NCBI GenBank assembly: GCA_963556255.1
Contig: OY744610.1
Coordinates: 11,149,977-11,213,976 of the forward strand
Direction: 5' to 3'
Origin: Allolobophora icterica
Lineage: Eukaryota > Annelida > Clitellata > Crassiclitellata > Lumbricidae
Length of the DNA: 64,000 bases
This document shows, piece by piece, positions 49,768 to 62,380 of this stretch. The notes under the pieces are model-generated. The model was not told where the DNA came from, did not search any database, and was given only the letters and a program-made list of their open reading frames with translations. Both the position numbers and the translations under genes were made by a program. Position 1 is the stretch's first letter, and each line of letters starts with the position of its first letter.

Positions 49768-52686
49768 TCATGAAAAGGTCGATGAGAAGCAGATGGCGTT
49801 CCCGCGTTGGACAGCTATCGACAGTCTCTGGAATAGGTAGCTTGTCTCAAGCGTGTCCTGAGTTGAATTCCTCAACCTACGTCCCAGTTCCAACACAAAA
49901 TCCAATCCTTCCGAACTCCATGCACCACTGGTCTCCACTGCTACCGCTACAAAAGCATGCGTTCGGATGATAGTGGCGTATTTGGATCTTTTGGCGGCGG
50001 CTGCCCGGTTTGCTGCCTCATCTGCTCCGGTTGATGTTACAGCCAGATGTGACGCTGCATAAGTGTCCGAAACGGTCACATCCCAAGTGAGGCACCTTCC
50101 GCATGACCACGGGATAAGCGTCACGCCGTCAGGTCGCTTGCCGTCCTCTCTGGTGAGGCCCAACGGTTCCTTCTTGGAAGGGATGTTCGCTCTACCAAAC
50201 GATCTCCATATGATGTCGTTTAGCATGTTATGCCGTTGTTGCTTGCCAGCGTTCTTTCTGCAGACAAGACCGTGGAGTCCTCTGGCGTCAACTCTCTCAC
50301 CACAGTGACACAAATGTGGCTCGCACAGAGTCGTTCCGAGTCTCATTCCTACCGCGATCCGTATAACTTCATCCGACAAGCGGAGGCCCAATGCAGTAAC
50401 CGGAGGGACTAGCAACCAGTCTCCCGCGTGTGGTGCCCGAGAAGCTAAGAGACGAGCCCGATCCAGTGCATTGTTCGCAGACTCGTGCAGAGTTGTCCAC
50501 GCCTTACTTATCCAGCGGCTGTCCCATTCTCTTTGACGATGTGCTGTTGATCCTGTTGGTGGTTCCGCACCCGTTAGTGTTGTCCATGCTTTCAGTGCTG
50601 TGTTTACAAGATCGTCTGAGGCATCAGCTAATTCTGGTGGCAGCATGTGGGCTTGGAGTTCGTTTGTGCTCGCAGCAGAGGCCAAGAAGGCAGAAAGTGC
50701 CAGCGTAGCGGCACAGCGTATTCCAAGGCCACCATCCTTCACTGGAAGGGATGCCTGAAGCCAATTCTCGTCCGACAGTTCCACGTTCAAAATGTTCGAC
50801 AATCCATTTCTTAACAAAGAGTCAAATCTGGTTAGACTAGGACAGTCGACGCATACAGCTGTGCGCATTGTGTATAGAAGCTTTGGTACGCTCAATCCAT
50901 TTCTTAAGAGGGTTAGAGCGTCATGTGACTGAAGCATGGAAAGCCTCCCTACAGCTCGTTCCAGGTCATCCGCTTTCTTATTCACCACCTTATCGACGGC
51001 TGGCCCAGGCATCAAAGGTGAGCCCAACAGGGTCGTCTCTCCTAATGGAGTGTGTGTGAAGCCGTAGAACGAGGGATCGTCGACTTTATTTTCATAATTG
51101 TGAAGGACTATTTCGCACTTTGTGCGGTTAAGTTGAAGCCCAATCTTAACTGACTCCTGAGTGATGAACTGAATGTCGTGGGCTACCTCGTCAATCTTGC
51201 CTCCTAGTGTCAGGTCGTCTAGGAATGCCACTCTTAACTCCGATTTCAGCTTTGACAGGATCGGCTGTACTGTGAGGCAGAATTCTAGGGGACCCATTGG
51301 ATCGCCCTGCTGGGTTCCTTCTTCTGATCGAAGAAAATTTGATCCATGTCGTAACATTGGTTTGCAGGAATATGCGGCGTGTGCGAAACGGTAAAGCTCC
51401 GGTACATCTCTTGCGACCGCTTCCAACAGAGAGTCCCTGCGTAGAGTATTAAAAGCATTGGCAAAATCTAATTTGACCAGAACTCCATCTGTGGGCATCG
51501 ACGTGACCCAGCGGCGTGTTGCGTGTACTGCTGCTTCGGCTCCTCCTGGTATGCCAACCCCCAGTTGGATAGGGCCGAGTAGAGGAGACAATTTCGCAAC
51601 AGCGTGGGTGTTCGCGCATTTAGCTGCTAGGCGTCGCAACGTGTATCCGATCGCGATTGGTCTGATGCCTCCGTCTTTCTTCTTCAAAGCAATCAGATTG
51701 GCCCCGTATATAATTTCGTTAACTTCAATCGGTAAGCTGCCTTCCAACATCAGGTTGACCAATTCGCTCAGGTGGTGGATGAGGTTACAATCGCCACCAA
51801 TCGAAGTTAAGTCTTTGAGGTGTTGTGGAGTGATGCCGTCTGGACCAGCTGCCGAGCCTGCCGGAAACGAAGAAATGGCCTCGACGATCGATTGCTCTGA
51901 AATCATCAACGGTGCAAACCGATCGGAAAGCTTTGGATCACAGATTGGTCTCCTGTCGGACGGAGCTGGCGGGTGCTTCGCCTTTAATCCAGCCAATGTC
52001 TCAGGGATGTCGGGAGCTGGTTCGTCATCACTGCAGATTAGGCGGATGGCAGCCTTGTAATTACCATCTTCCAGTTTGCTGGCTACTGCTGATGCAATGT
52101 ATCTTGCCAAGTCACGTTTAATCGGATTTGTACGACGAACTGGCGTTGGCTTATCTTCATCTTCGTCTGAGTCACAAGTCGGTCCTTTCGAATGCCAGTT
52201 CGTAATTCTGGTGATAATTGTCCGCGTTAGCTTGCGTTTGACTCCCCCTCTTTTTGGCTTGGCCAGAATGCATTTTCCAAAGGCTAAGAGGTCGGACCAT
52301 TTCGCAGTGTCATCTGGCTTTCTTACGACGGCCTCTATGAGTTCACCCAAAAGGGCGGCGCATGATGTTCTTGCCGATCGGGGAATTCTTTTGACGAGCA
52401 CGCCTCTTAAGACCGGGTGCATGAGGTTCGATACTGAAGGTACGAGATGAGGTTGTCCGTCCGAATCTGGCTGCGTGTGGAACGATATGTGGTTTTCAGG
52501 GTCTGCTGTAGAGGAGGGTGACAAAATCGCGCTAGGGGCTAGTAACTCTGCCGGTGGCTGGTCAGATCCAGGACAGGGAGAAAGCCTAGGCCCATGACGA
52601 TGGATTGTGCCATCCGATGAATGTGTTTTAAATTTTGCCCAGCATACACGGCAAGTTCCTTTTCCCTTAGCAGCCTTTACATTCAT
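49768..52686 (-). CDS. Non-LTR retrotransposon ORF with C-terminal restriction-like endonuclease (about 972 aa)
   Basis: An intact frame from the ATG at 52684-52686. Order: N-terminal zinc-finger-like CRVCWAKF...HRHG...CPG (about 12-45), a linker with DGNYKAAIRLICSDD, the reverse transcriptase (KKDGGIRPIAIGYTLRRLAA; LVKLDFANAFNTLRRDSLLE; EGTQQGDPMGPLEFCL; catalytic FLDDLTLGG), thumb, then a cysteine/histidine knuckle (CHCGERVDARGLHGLVC) and a PD-(D/E)XK-type nuclease (KRPDGVTLIPW, then LTWDVTVSDT). RT plus RLE in one ORF is the plan of R2/R4/NeSL-type elements, which cut the target and prime cDNA on it. TAA triplets flank both sides, like Dong/R4 elements, but I do not assign a clade. It lies between the two Mab-21 units. 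No internal stop, so recent insertion is likely. Confidence 0.88.
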   Translation of the reverse strand: MNVKAAKGKGTCRVCWAKFKTHSSDGTIHRHGPRLSPCPGSDQPPAELLAPSAILSPSSTADPENHISFHTQPDSDGQPHLVPSVSNLMHPVLRGVLVKRIPRSARTSCAALLGELIEAVVRKPDDTAKWSDLLAFGKCILAKPKRGGVKRKLTRTIITRITNWHSKGPTCDSDEDEDKPTPVRRTNPIKRDLARYIASAVASKLEDGNYKAAIRLICSDDEPAPDIPETLAGLKAKHPPAPSDRRPICDPKLSDRFAPLMISEQSIVEAISSFPAGSAAGPDGITPQHLKDLTSIGGDCNLIHHLSELVNLMLEGSLPIEVNEIIYGANLIALKKKDGGIRPIAIGYTLRRLAAKCANTHAVAKLSPLLGPIQLGVGIPGGAEAAVHATRRWVTSMPTDGVLVKLDFANAFNTLRRDSLLEAVARDVPELYRFAHAAYSCKPMLRHGSNFLRSEEGTQQGDPMGPLEFCLTVQPILSKLKSELRVAFLDDLTLGGKIDEVAHDIQFITQESVKIGLQLNRTKCEIVLHNYENKVDDPSFYGFTHTPLGETTLLGSPLMPGPAVDKVVNKKADDLERAVGRLSMLQSHDALTLLRNGLSVPKLLYTMRTAVCVDCPSLTRFDSLLRNGLSNILNVELSDENWLQASLPVKDGGLGIRCAATLALSAFLASAASTNELQAHMLPPELADASDDLVNTALKAWTTLTGAEPPTGSTAHRQREWDSRWISKAWTTLHESANNALDRARLLASRAPHAGDWLLVPPVTALGLRLSDEVIRIAVGMRLGTTLCEPHLCHCGERVDARGLHGLVCRKNAGKQQRHNMLNDIIWRSFGRANIPSKKEPLGLTREDGKRPDGVTLIPWSCGRCLTWDVTVSDTYAASHLAVTSTGADEAANRAAAAKRSKYATIIRTHAFVAVAVETSGAWSSEGLDFVLELGRRLRNSTQDTLETSYLFQRLSIAVQRGNAICFSSTFS

Positions 52687-52785
52687 GTTATGATTCAAGC
52701 GATGGGAATTTTATTTAAACGGAAGGTAAACAGTTACGTCGGCCTTCGAAAGACAATATGTTGTCATGGCAATGATGACGTCGTA

Positions 52786-52965
<180 letters not shown>

Positions 52966-52969
52966 ATTA

Positions 52970-53880
52970 TAAATGAAAAGTCCTTAAAACTTGAAATATT
53001 TAGCATTTAGTAATATGTTTTGCACATGAGTTATTTGCCAATTTTATAATTCTGTCAAGATAAACGGATTCTCTCGCCCTGTATGCAGCACTGCTGGATA
53101 GAAAACCATGTAATGAAGAAAACCTTGTTATCGCAACTGTCTGTGTTCTCTCATTTCTTCGTGTGTCACGCTCAACGGATTCTGACATCCTGTTTGGAGC
53201 AAAACCATCCGTCTTGTAATCGCAACTTTCTGCTAAAAACCGGGTTCGCTCCTTCCTCTTTTGTCACGTTATACGCTTCATCGCTGCCAAGAACACAACA
53301 TTTTCTCCCATTTGAGTTACAAGAGTTGGGGCGCACACAAATTTCTAATTAAGCGCCAAGTTTATGAAGAGCATAGCAGCGGTTCAACCGATGGAAGTCA
53401 GTTTCAAGATTTCGGGCACATTTGCACATAATTATGTCTTGATCGTCTGATTGGTCTTTCTTTTCCCAGGTCTTTTGTTGTTTGTTGATTTATATCCATT
53501 CTCGTTCACAGAGCACGAGCAGGGTCCAATCTGATAGCAAAATGTTCAGTGTGACCGAATGTCTTTGTTTTGATCATCTCGGCGACAGGGATAGGCCATG
53601 TGCGTTTACGTAGCGAGTTGTACCGAATTGCAATTTTACGAAATGCTTATGAAAAAAATCATACAACAGTTCATTCTCGTGTGGGTGATGTCTGAACGGT
53701 TGGAAAATTCATGGCCACGTGCATAGGATCCATATGAAGAAGCTTCCTGAGAGGCTGACAAAAGAAAGTCACATTCAAAGTTCCGTTGACGACCGAGAAT
53801 ATTATCGTCTAATGAGAGCCAATCAAGTCTAGAAGCTTTTCTTTATTGTTGCCTGTGTAGCTATAATGGAATCACAATGG
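52970..53880. other. No gene recognised
   Basis: Contains short near-duplicate patches (GGATTCTCTCGCCCTG / CAACGGATTCTGACATCC; TTATCGCAACT / GTAATCGCAACTTTC) but no supported coding region. Confidence 0.4.
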
Positions 53881-54277
53881 AGCAGAGGTTAAAGAAGAAT
53901 GTACTGAGGAGAAACCAACTGTGAAATAAAAAGCAACTTAGTTCTGCCTTTGGAACAGGCAACTCTCAGCTGGAGAATCGACGACACCAAAGACGTCTTA
54001 TTACCCTGACCGCTATGTTGTGGTGCTGCAACTTCTTGCCTAAATGTTTTCCTCCTTTTGGTGCAGTGCAAGATGGCGGGAACTTCATCATACCCCAACT
54101 CACATGGCAGAGTAGACGTTAATCAAGTATCCACACTAGAATGTCGAAAATCTGCAAGACTATCTATTGGTTCTCAGCGTTAACCGGGTAACGCAACAAT
54201 GCCTTAGACGTAATTTTCATTCTTCGAAATCATATAGATCACGAAAACAAATTTCATGTGAAAACCCAACCTGGTAA

Positions 54278-57152
54278 TTAATACGATGAAACGCGCGAAC
54301 TATTTTTGAAAATACAAAGCTTTCGTAGGAGAAATCTGCGAATGATGTGTTCAAACGGAAGATTTATTTCCTGAGCAAGAAATTCAGTCAATGCTTCTGT
54401 ATATGGAAAATTGCAGTCGATACAACATCTGACTTTCAAATATCTTGCAAGAAAATGTCTTCCAAGAAAATAGTGACATTTAATGGAGTAATGATATTTA
54501 AGAAACAACGAGAGTTCTTCCCTTTTAAAGTTTACAACGTGGGCAAAGAAGTGTTCAAATGGTGACTCATCAGTTACCTCAGATATATGCATATAGTCGT
54601 TGAGAGGTGATAAATAGTAGAAGAGCGTGTGAAATCCCAGCAACGACTGTATATCTCTATCGAAAAAAGAGTCAAGTGGTGGCAACACCAAAACATTCGC
54701 AAATGAAAATTCCTTTAGATCACTCTGCAGATCAGGCTCTTGTAGAATTCGCTCACACGAATGCTGCACTTCATTATATTGACGACACTTGTAAAGTTGC
54801 AAAGCACGATAGCAATCAGCTGTGTTGCAATGGATTCCAAAGTCTTTGCGAATAACATTGTAGAACGATGTCATATTTTCTAGGGCGCATTTCATTAAAG
54901 CATCAATTGCAGCAATTGCACGGTTCTTTTACTATCAAAGGATTAACACATGTAGACTCGGTTTTCGTAAATGAATCTGTTCTGTGATAAACTATCTGCC
55001 TGATAGCATTGCAATGCGTACATGACATCATCGAAGCACTGCATTTTGGATATAAGAAAGCTTTCAAATATTCGTCCATAGAAAATGCTGAATCTGGTAA
55101 ATCTTTATGCAAATCAAAATGTTTGGATATTCTTTTGCCGGATAATACAGTTAAATAATGAGCAAATACCTCTGGTGAAAGACGCAGATCAAGGAAAAGC
55201 CGCCTGTTGATGCAACGAAGATCATTTTTAGTAATCTTCTTGAGGAGTACACACAATCCAACGATTCTTGCGACATCGTCAATAAACAATAAACAACCTG
55301 CATTCAGTGTTTCTTTTTCCTTTCTAGAAGTCTTATCCACGAGAACTGCCAAGCAGAAGCGCATTGCCTGTTGGTAATCGGAAGTGGCAAAATTGAGAGC
55401 AGCCAGATAGGCTAAAACTGCAGGAGCAATGTCGTTGCATATGGAATCGTCATATTCTAGAACTTTTCTCATAAACTCTTTTGACAAAAGAGACACTAGT
55501 TGAAATTCTAGACGGCTATTTGTTCCAGTTAAATTTGCCATGAGATACTGAGCACGAAGGAATTCAAACTGACTACTACTTTGTGCTGCGCTCGCTATCG
55601 GAAAGGTTTGATACTGCGACATTACATTTTTTGGTTCTACAGATATTGCATTTACAAGTTCAACAAAGAGACTGCTATTCCATGAAATCTGTTCGCAGTC
55701 TAAATTATTTGCAGTATGCAAAATATGAAGTAGGATGTCATAGTACGTGAAACATAAGACGTTTTGTATTGCTGGAAGAACTCTCAGTCCAGTGTGTGTT
55801 TTCGATTGAAGATATTTTGCGACATATCCAGCTTCGAAGCTATGGCGCACTCCTGAACTTAACCCGTCTTTTATTGCGGAACAAGAGCGCTCATGAGAGT
55901 ACGTTAGTGTGGAAACAAATAATAATTCCAATGATTCTGATTCTTTCACATTCCAAAATTCAAAGAGAGGCAGCATGTAATCCATAAAATTTGTCGTTTC
56001 TTTCAATGTGACTTCAACTTCTAAATTTCTGTGAAAGAATGGGAGTATGTAATTTTCCACGAACCAGTGACAAAGAGTGCCTGAATTTTGGAATTCATTT
56101 AGTCGCCTTTCAGTCTGGCGAAGCAATGTAGAGCTCGATGGCTCGTGAAATAAATTTGCTCGAGGAATAAAATAGTTCGGACAGTATTTCCTCTTTAGCC
56201 ATCCTGAAAGCTTTTGTAACAACCCACAGCAAATTGTGATAACGGAAGAGGAATCCCACCATTCCGGCGGCATCTTTTCACAGGTCCATAACATCAGCGT
56301 CTTTAAATGATATGGACAGATAACCTGATCCTCCTTTGTACCATCCTTTTGTATCAATTCTCTCTTGGAAAAGAATCTCAACAAATGGTAGACGATCTGT
56401 TGAATTTGAGTCCAACTCCGAAGTAAGATTAACTCCGCGAGTGAAAATGACAATCTCCACTGATAGTTATCGTCTCTGCAAGCACGATGATTAACGGAAA
56501 CAACATGACAACCATTTTCCATAACTTGGGCGACTATATCAATGGTCGGCCATCCGTTATTCCTAAGTCGTTTAAGCCAACCTTGGGCTTCTTTAGGCCA
56601 CTGAGGGCACCACACGCTTTTGACGATATCACATTCTAAATTATCTGTTCGATATTTAATTGCTGGACCACTAACTCGATAGGAATGCAAAGTATTAATC
56701 ATATCCATATTTAGGACCCTGTAGCCTTTTGTAAGAATTGAATTGTTAAATTCGTACTTCTTATATTGCCAGTTATATTTAATTTGCCCCAGAACTCGCA
56801 ATCGAACAAAACCTGGATACCTCTCACATGATTCAATCTTGTAGCACTTGATCGTATCTGATAGGTCACTAAAATCACTTGGCAACACTGGGCAGTCGCC
56901 GCTAAAGGCCAGCTCATCAGCATTGTAAAGTAGCATATCAACGTCGTTGATGCAGATATTGAGCGGTCGGATATAGAACTCCGCTTGGCTTCCACACAAA
57001 ATCGAGTGCACTGTTTGTTTAGGGCTCAAGGACATATTCAAGTGATGCATGCGAGCAGAAGCAAAAGAACCCGACTTTGGAAGCAATTGACACGTGCTAA
57101 CGATGAACGCAGATGCCAGTTCTTCATTCGATTTATCCGCATATTTCGTCAT
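54278..57152 (-). pseudogene. Mab-21 / cGAS-like nucleotidyltransferase, copy 2, frameshifted
   Basis: A paralogue of 43240-46095 over its whole length. The start at 57150-57152 (MTKYADKSNEELASAFIVST) is chosen by homology; an in-frame ATG at 57207-57209 would add a hydrophobic leader (ILFLLLLIMMMLII) that copy 1 lacks. It keeps GSQAEF, the DxD pair as NDVDMLL, the D in CDIVKSVWCPQWP, GWPTID, WRLSFSLAE and CPYHLKTLMLWTCE. After VNPLIVKE near 54.93 kb there are about 10 extra bases built on a GCAATTGCT/GCAATTGAT duplication; the first frame stops at 54903 and homology resumes in another frame (ALENMTSFYNVIRKDFG, 54278-54895). No splice sites fit the gap. If real, this yields a protein of about 749 residues that keeps the enzyme domain but loses the end of the helical region. 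Confidence 0.82.
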
Positions 57153-57289
57153 CCTAATTATTAACATCATCATTATCAGCAATAGAAGGAATAGAATTCT
57201 AGTTTTCATTCAAATGAAATGCCAAAAATCACCTTAATTAATCACCCACAGTTCGAAAATTATTAAAGTGCCACTAAGAAAGATTAGCC

Positions 57290-58310
57290 TTTCGATTTCA
57301 TGGGCCTTGGAGGTTTAGATTTAAGGGCCGGTTTAGGAGAAGAAGAAGAAGAATCATTGAGTTAACCTGAGAAGCAGCTGTGGATGCGAAGTGTTAGTGA
57401 CTTCAATTGTCATAGCATCCTTACTTGAGAGCGTGGGACCAGTCCTCTACCTCGCCACCGGATCGTCCCACGAACAGCGTAAGGTCAGTAGGGCCTATAC
57501 TGATTATTAGTTGAGTTTGGTAGGGGCCCAAGTGGAGAAAAATCTGGAAACAAATATCTGCCGTGGAGGGCATTGGAACCCTCGACCTATCGGGTGACAG
57601 TCTTGCCAGTGGCGTACCGTACGGGGGGCAGAGGGGGCGAGTCGCCCCGGGCGGCAGTTTTGTTGGGGCGGCAAAATATGGTTGAAGAAAAATAAAAGAC
57701 AGTGAATTTGGATTAAAAATATGAAAATGTAGGATAGAAAGAAATAAAGAAAAACAAAGAAAGAAAGAAACCGTCACTTTTAGTCAAGTCTTGGCTTCTG
57801 TTGATCGTAATAAGGGGATCACTCTCGGAGGTCTACTTTAAACACTAAACAGAATTGCAGAAGGGGAAGCGAAATCGCATTTATCTAGTAAACTTTTAAC
57901 AGAGTAGCAGACTACATACAGCATAGTCTACTTTAGAGCATATTCTTGTTATACCGCCTTTCATAGGCCTAATCATAACAAATATAGGGCCTACGCCTAT
58001 ATATGTATAGGTATTTAAACGAATTAATTACTTAGAATAACATTTAATTACAAACTATCAATATCACCACCACAGCCTTTCACCACTTAGTTTAGTACTC
58101 TTTTTTAAATTAATTTTAAAATTGGTCTGGCTTTGACAGAAATTAACTGTATGATTTTGTCATTTGAACTGACCACTTAGAGAAAATAGCATATCGAAAA
58201 TTAAGTGTCCAAGGGCGGTATTTTGGGCCCTCGCCCCGGGCGGCATTTCAACTCCGTACGCCACTGAGTCTTGCACCCTAACCACTAGAACAACCCGCTA
58301 GATACTAGAG
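57290..58310 (-). mobile_element. tRNA-derived SINE (family B), copy 3, split by a hAT MITE
   Basis: The body at 57295-57606 and the A-box side at 58275-58310 are separated by the 660-base MITE. Removing it and one AGTCTTGC restores a tRNA-like head (CTAGTGGTTAGGGTGCAAGA ... GGTCGAGGGTTCCAATGCC on the minus strand). Confidence 0.82.
57607..58266. mobile_element. hAT-type MITE, 660 bp, TSD AGTCTTGC
   Basis: Termini CAGTGGCGTACCGTACGGGG (57607) and, inverted, CAGTGGCGTACGGAGTTGAA (58266). AGTCTTGC is exact on both sides (57599-57606 and 58267-58274). Subterminal GTCGCCCCGGGCGGCA / CTCGCCCCGGGCGGCA motifs. No coding capacity. A truncated relative starts at 62583. Confidence 0.93.
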
Positions 58311-58449
58311 CTAATATTAAAGTCTGTAGATAATTATTACCATTACGATTAAGTCACACACAGTTTCACACCACAGCTTGATGCGTTTTTCACTACGAAA
58401 TAGCACGCCATTTGGCACCTATTCAGGTCTCTTTTGTTTTGAGGTCTGT

Positions 58450-58765
58450 TGATGTAAATTCGGGGTCTTGCATTGGTGTATTATTTATGACCCAGATCAG
58501 GAAAAGAAGAAGAACAGTCCGTTAAGCTATTAGCGAAAGGTAGTCTAAGGCTCCAGGTGCTTGCGGCCAATTTTCTTAGCCTCGATCTTCGCAACGACAG
58601 TTTACCGTCAGTGTACTCATTATAGCTAATTTGGCAAAGGGCTTAAGTGGGCAGAAACCTCAAAACAATTTTTCAGTTAAAGGGGATTTGAACCTTCGAC
58701 ATATTAGATGACAGTCGAGCACCCTATCCAAAAGAGCACCAGTTAACAAGTAGACTGCCGCGCGC
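58450..58765 (-). mobile_element. tRNA-derived SINE (family B), copy 4
   Basis: Minus-strand head near 58745-58685 (TTTTGGATAGGGTGCTCGAC, then GTCGAAGGTTCAAATCCCC) and a body matching copies 1-3 back to about 58500. Confidence 0.75.
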
Positions 58766-58968
58766 ACATGGACCTAGATTAAAGTCTGTAGGTTATAGTT
58801 ACCACTAGGCCTACTATTAAATCATCCACTGTTCCAAACCCATCGTTAAGGGGATGCCTGATGTCTTTTACACTATATATCAGCACGACTTTTGTCGTAT
58901 ATACAAAGTATCTTTTGTTTTAGGGTATGCAAGTGACCCGACTTTGGTCTTGCATTGGTAAATTTTAT

Positions 58969-59842
58969 TTAACCCTCGAGTGTCCGAGATATTTTTGGTA
59001 AACGAAAGCCTAAGACCAAAACCGACCGGACCCCAGTGTTTTCATTGTAATAATTTATCTGTGGAAAAGATTGGAATAACGGGATCTGGCTTGTTCTAAC
59101 CCAAATTGAATTTGCAATCGACTGATGTATAGTATTTCACAGTAGCGCCACCTGGTGAAACTTTATTTGAACTTTGTACGGATGCAGCTTTGGCCTGTAT
59201 AACTTCGAATAGGCAGCAGACACTAGAGTAGATCAAACTGTATTACTCTCAGCGTTGTTTTCGCCGTCCAACGATGCCTAATAAGTAATAACGTGCGTTG
59301 ACCAATTTATTTCTGGGCTGGTGAACCATGTGCGAATTATGACCAGCAGCCGCACATCTTGCGGTGTCCTTGGTATATACTGTGGTTTTGGGGTACAGGG
59401 TGGGAGAATAATCACGCAAGATATATCATACAAAGCCAAATTGATGGCTTTAGGATGTCCTGAAACCATTTTACAATTTCGTAGCCGTTCTAAAGTTATC
59501 CGTGGAAAATCGTTGGACTGCGAATTCAACGTTGAGTGTCAAACAGTTTGATCTGCTGCCTATTCGAGGTTATAGAGGCCAATTGAATACCTGTGCAAAA
59601 TCCAGACATTGCAAAACACTACAAACGAGTACTAAAGTTCAAATAAAGGTTTCACCAGGTGGCGCTATTGTGAAATACATAAATCAGACGATTGTAGATT
59701 TTATTTGGATTGTAACAATGCAATTTCCGTTAAAATATTCCAAAACCTTCTCCAGATAATACAATGGAAACACTGGGATTCGGTCGGACCCCGTCTTGGG
59801 GATTCGTTTACCAAAACAATACCTTGGACACTCGAGGGTAAA
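58969..59842. mobile_element. TTAA-type foldback element, relative of 22681-23520
   Basis: Begins TTAACCCTCGAGTGTCC and ends GGACACTCGAGGGTAAA. Long inverted arms: GCGCCACCTGGTGAAACTTT at about 59143 recurs inverted at 59653-59672 (TTTCACCAGGTGGCGC), and CGACCGGACCCC pairs with GGTCGGACCCCG. The middle (59285-59500) shares the GGGCTGGTGAACCATGTGC block with the 23.1-23.3 kb element. No transposase. Confidence 0.85.
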
Positions 59843-60169
59843 ACTTTGATTTTATCAGGTAGGTATTACAAGTACATCATACACGTACACGTTGTCGTGC
59901 CAGACATTGTCAGATTACCTCAGCCCCAAGAGAATTGCCTCATGGTTTAATTATTTTTAACCTGGTTACCCCCCAGTCATCGAAATCTTTAATCTTCCTC
60001 CACGTATAGGCTCCAAGGTATATTCCCAGGCAATTACTCGGCGTCAGAGCAGCATAGACTACTATTAATACACAGTGTCATCATCACAACCAGGATTTGC
60101 ATCTCAGGTGGCATACGTGCCGGAGACGCTAGCAAGCCGGGTATAATTAAGACGTACAATTAATAGCCT

Positions 60170-60560
<391 letters not shown>

Positions 60561-60849
60561 CGCCAGCCATTTGGCGATGATTGTAACGTGTAAATGTTCT
60601 CCATTGTCGTCGATCATTTGTCATGTCCATTGTCCAGTGCTCGTCTTGGAGTTACTCCAAGAGGTAACTAATGTTACGTATGTCCTCAAATAGGCCTATA
60701 TTGTCTATCCATCGTAATCTTGGTCTGCCTTTATTTCTTGTTTCGTCGAATCTTTCATGTGGTGCAGTGTGTTTGGAATTCGGTCGATTATTTAGGAAGA
60801 GGTCGTTTGCTAGATCTAATAATAACAATTATAATAATGTTGGCCTCCC

Positions 60850-61440
60850 AATAAAATGTGGCGAATTACATCCAACAACCAAATCAATCACTTATACTTT
60901 TGCGAGATAGCCTTGTATTAAGTATAATAATCTGGCTCAAGGGACATGATGACTACACGATTTGAAAATGGAAGATTCTCGTAATGTAATGCTGAATAAA
61001 GCCTAGGTCACATGACGTGCAAAATGGCGACCATCAGATTCTCTTTGCTGTTATTTCTAATAAATCGGTTTATATCGACACTTTTGTGCCGTGGATACTT
61101 GTGACTGGCTACAACCCATTGGACGATTTTTAATCATTGCTTTATAGTTAACCATGAACGTTTTCAAGTAGGACAATTTTATTGAGCCTAAAAGTGATGT
61201 CGAAAGCAGGATATCATAAAATCCTTTAACTTCGCCAACTCAATTTCATACGCAGAAAAAATCTTGTGCAAATTTAACTGAAATGGAAAACGATAACTAC
61301 CCATCCACTAATGCATCAAATTATTTTTTAAATCACCCAACGTTACCTTGACAGAGTGAATTCAGTTCTTTCCAACGATGAAGTGAAGCATGAAGTTGGT
61401 CATGAAGATTTAGAGGATATTAGTTTAGAAGGCGCTTCAG
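60850..61440. repeat. Distal block of duplication unit 2
   Basis: Counterpart of 48630-49170. A further partial repetition of the block lies at 61441-61680 (AACCAGCATTTGCATGTCAG, TGCAAGCCGGGGATA versus AGCAAGCCGGGTATA at 60131), so the end of the unit was itself duplicated. Confidence 0.75.
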
Positions 61441-61690
61441 TATGTTTCCTCCACGCATAGCCCCCTAAGTATATTCCCAGATCGGCTAATTGAAGATCGA
61501 ATTACTCGGCGTCAAAGGCGCATAGGATACAATATAATTAGGCCCCTATAATGTAATCATTGCAGTCTCCTTTCCCGGCCTAGACGGAAAGAAGACTGTA
61601 ATCACTGCAACCAGCATTTGCATGTCAGCTGGGCTACGTGAGTAGATCCTTGCAAGCCGGGGATAACCAAGACACACAATTGATAGCCTA

Positions 61691-61757
<67 letters not shown>

Positions 61758-61762
61758 GTCAC
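61691..61762. repeat. (ATC)n microsatellite
   Basis: About 70 bases of CATCAT triplets, directly after GATAGCCTA, as in the block at 60160-60210. Confidence 0.95.
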
Positions 61763-62127
61763 CACCATTTCCTGACGCCGATCATTTGTCGAAGATAGGT
61801 ACGAATAAAGGTTCTCATTGTCATTAGTTCAAGTGATCATCATGTCGTCGTGTGATGTCCATCCAGTCTAGTCTTGGCCTGCCTTTGTTTCCCTTTCCTT
61901 CGAATCTTGCTTGTAGTTCAGTGTGTGGAACGCAGCCGTTTGGTTCAGGAAAAGGTCGTTCGGTAGACACAATAATGGGCCTATATATGATGGAAAATGG
62001 CGAATTACACCCAAATAAATAAATAAATCAGTAATAGTCTTGCTAGATATCCTATAGATAATACTATGGGGTTTATAAAGAAGAGGATCAACCGTGGCAT
62101 GAGCGAAACTGCCGTGGAAGCAGCCTC

Positions 62128-62314
62128 TGATGGATGGATGGACGGACGGATGGATGGATGGATGGTTGGATGGATCGATGGATCGATGGATCGATGGATC
62201 GATGGATCGATGGATGGATGGATCGATCGATAGATAGATAGATAGACAGACTGTCTATCTGTCTATCTATCTATCGACAGACAGACAGACAGACAGGCAG
62301 GCAGGAAGGCAGGC

Positions 62315-62365
<51 letters not shown>

Positions 62366-62380
62366 TAGATAGATAGATAG
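62128..62380. repeat. (ATGG)/(GATC)/(GATA)/(GACA) tetranucleotide array with central palindrome
   Basis: GGATGGAT units, then GATCGATG units, then GATA, GACA and CTGTCTAT units, ending in (GACA)n and (GATA)n. Around 62227-62275 the strand switches from TAGATAGACAG to CTGTCTATCT, a 49-base imperfect palindrome. Confidence 0.95.

Noticed and set aside
50063..52450. Several plus-strand frames of 60-200 codons
   Set aside because: Antisense shadows of the GC-richer retrotransposon ORF.
56950..57209. Start of Mab-21 copy 2 at 57209 with a signal-anchor-like leader
   Set aside because: The leader is encoded by a low-complexity ATC-rich stretch and has no counterpart in copy 1; the conserved MT(I/K)YADK start at 57152 is preferred.
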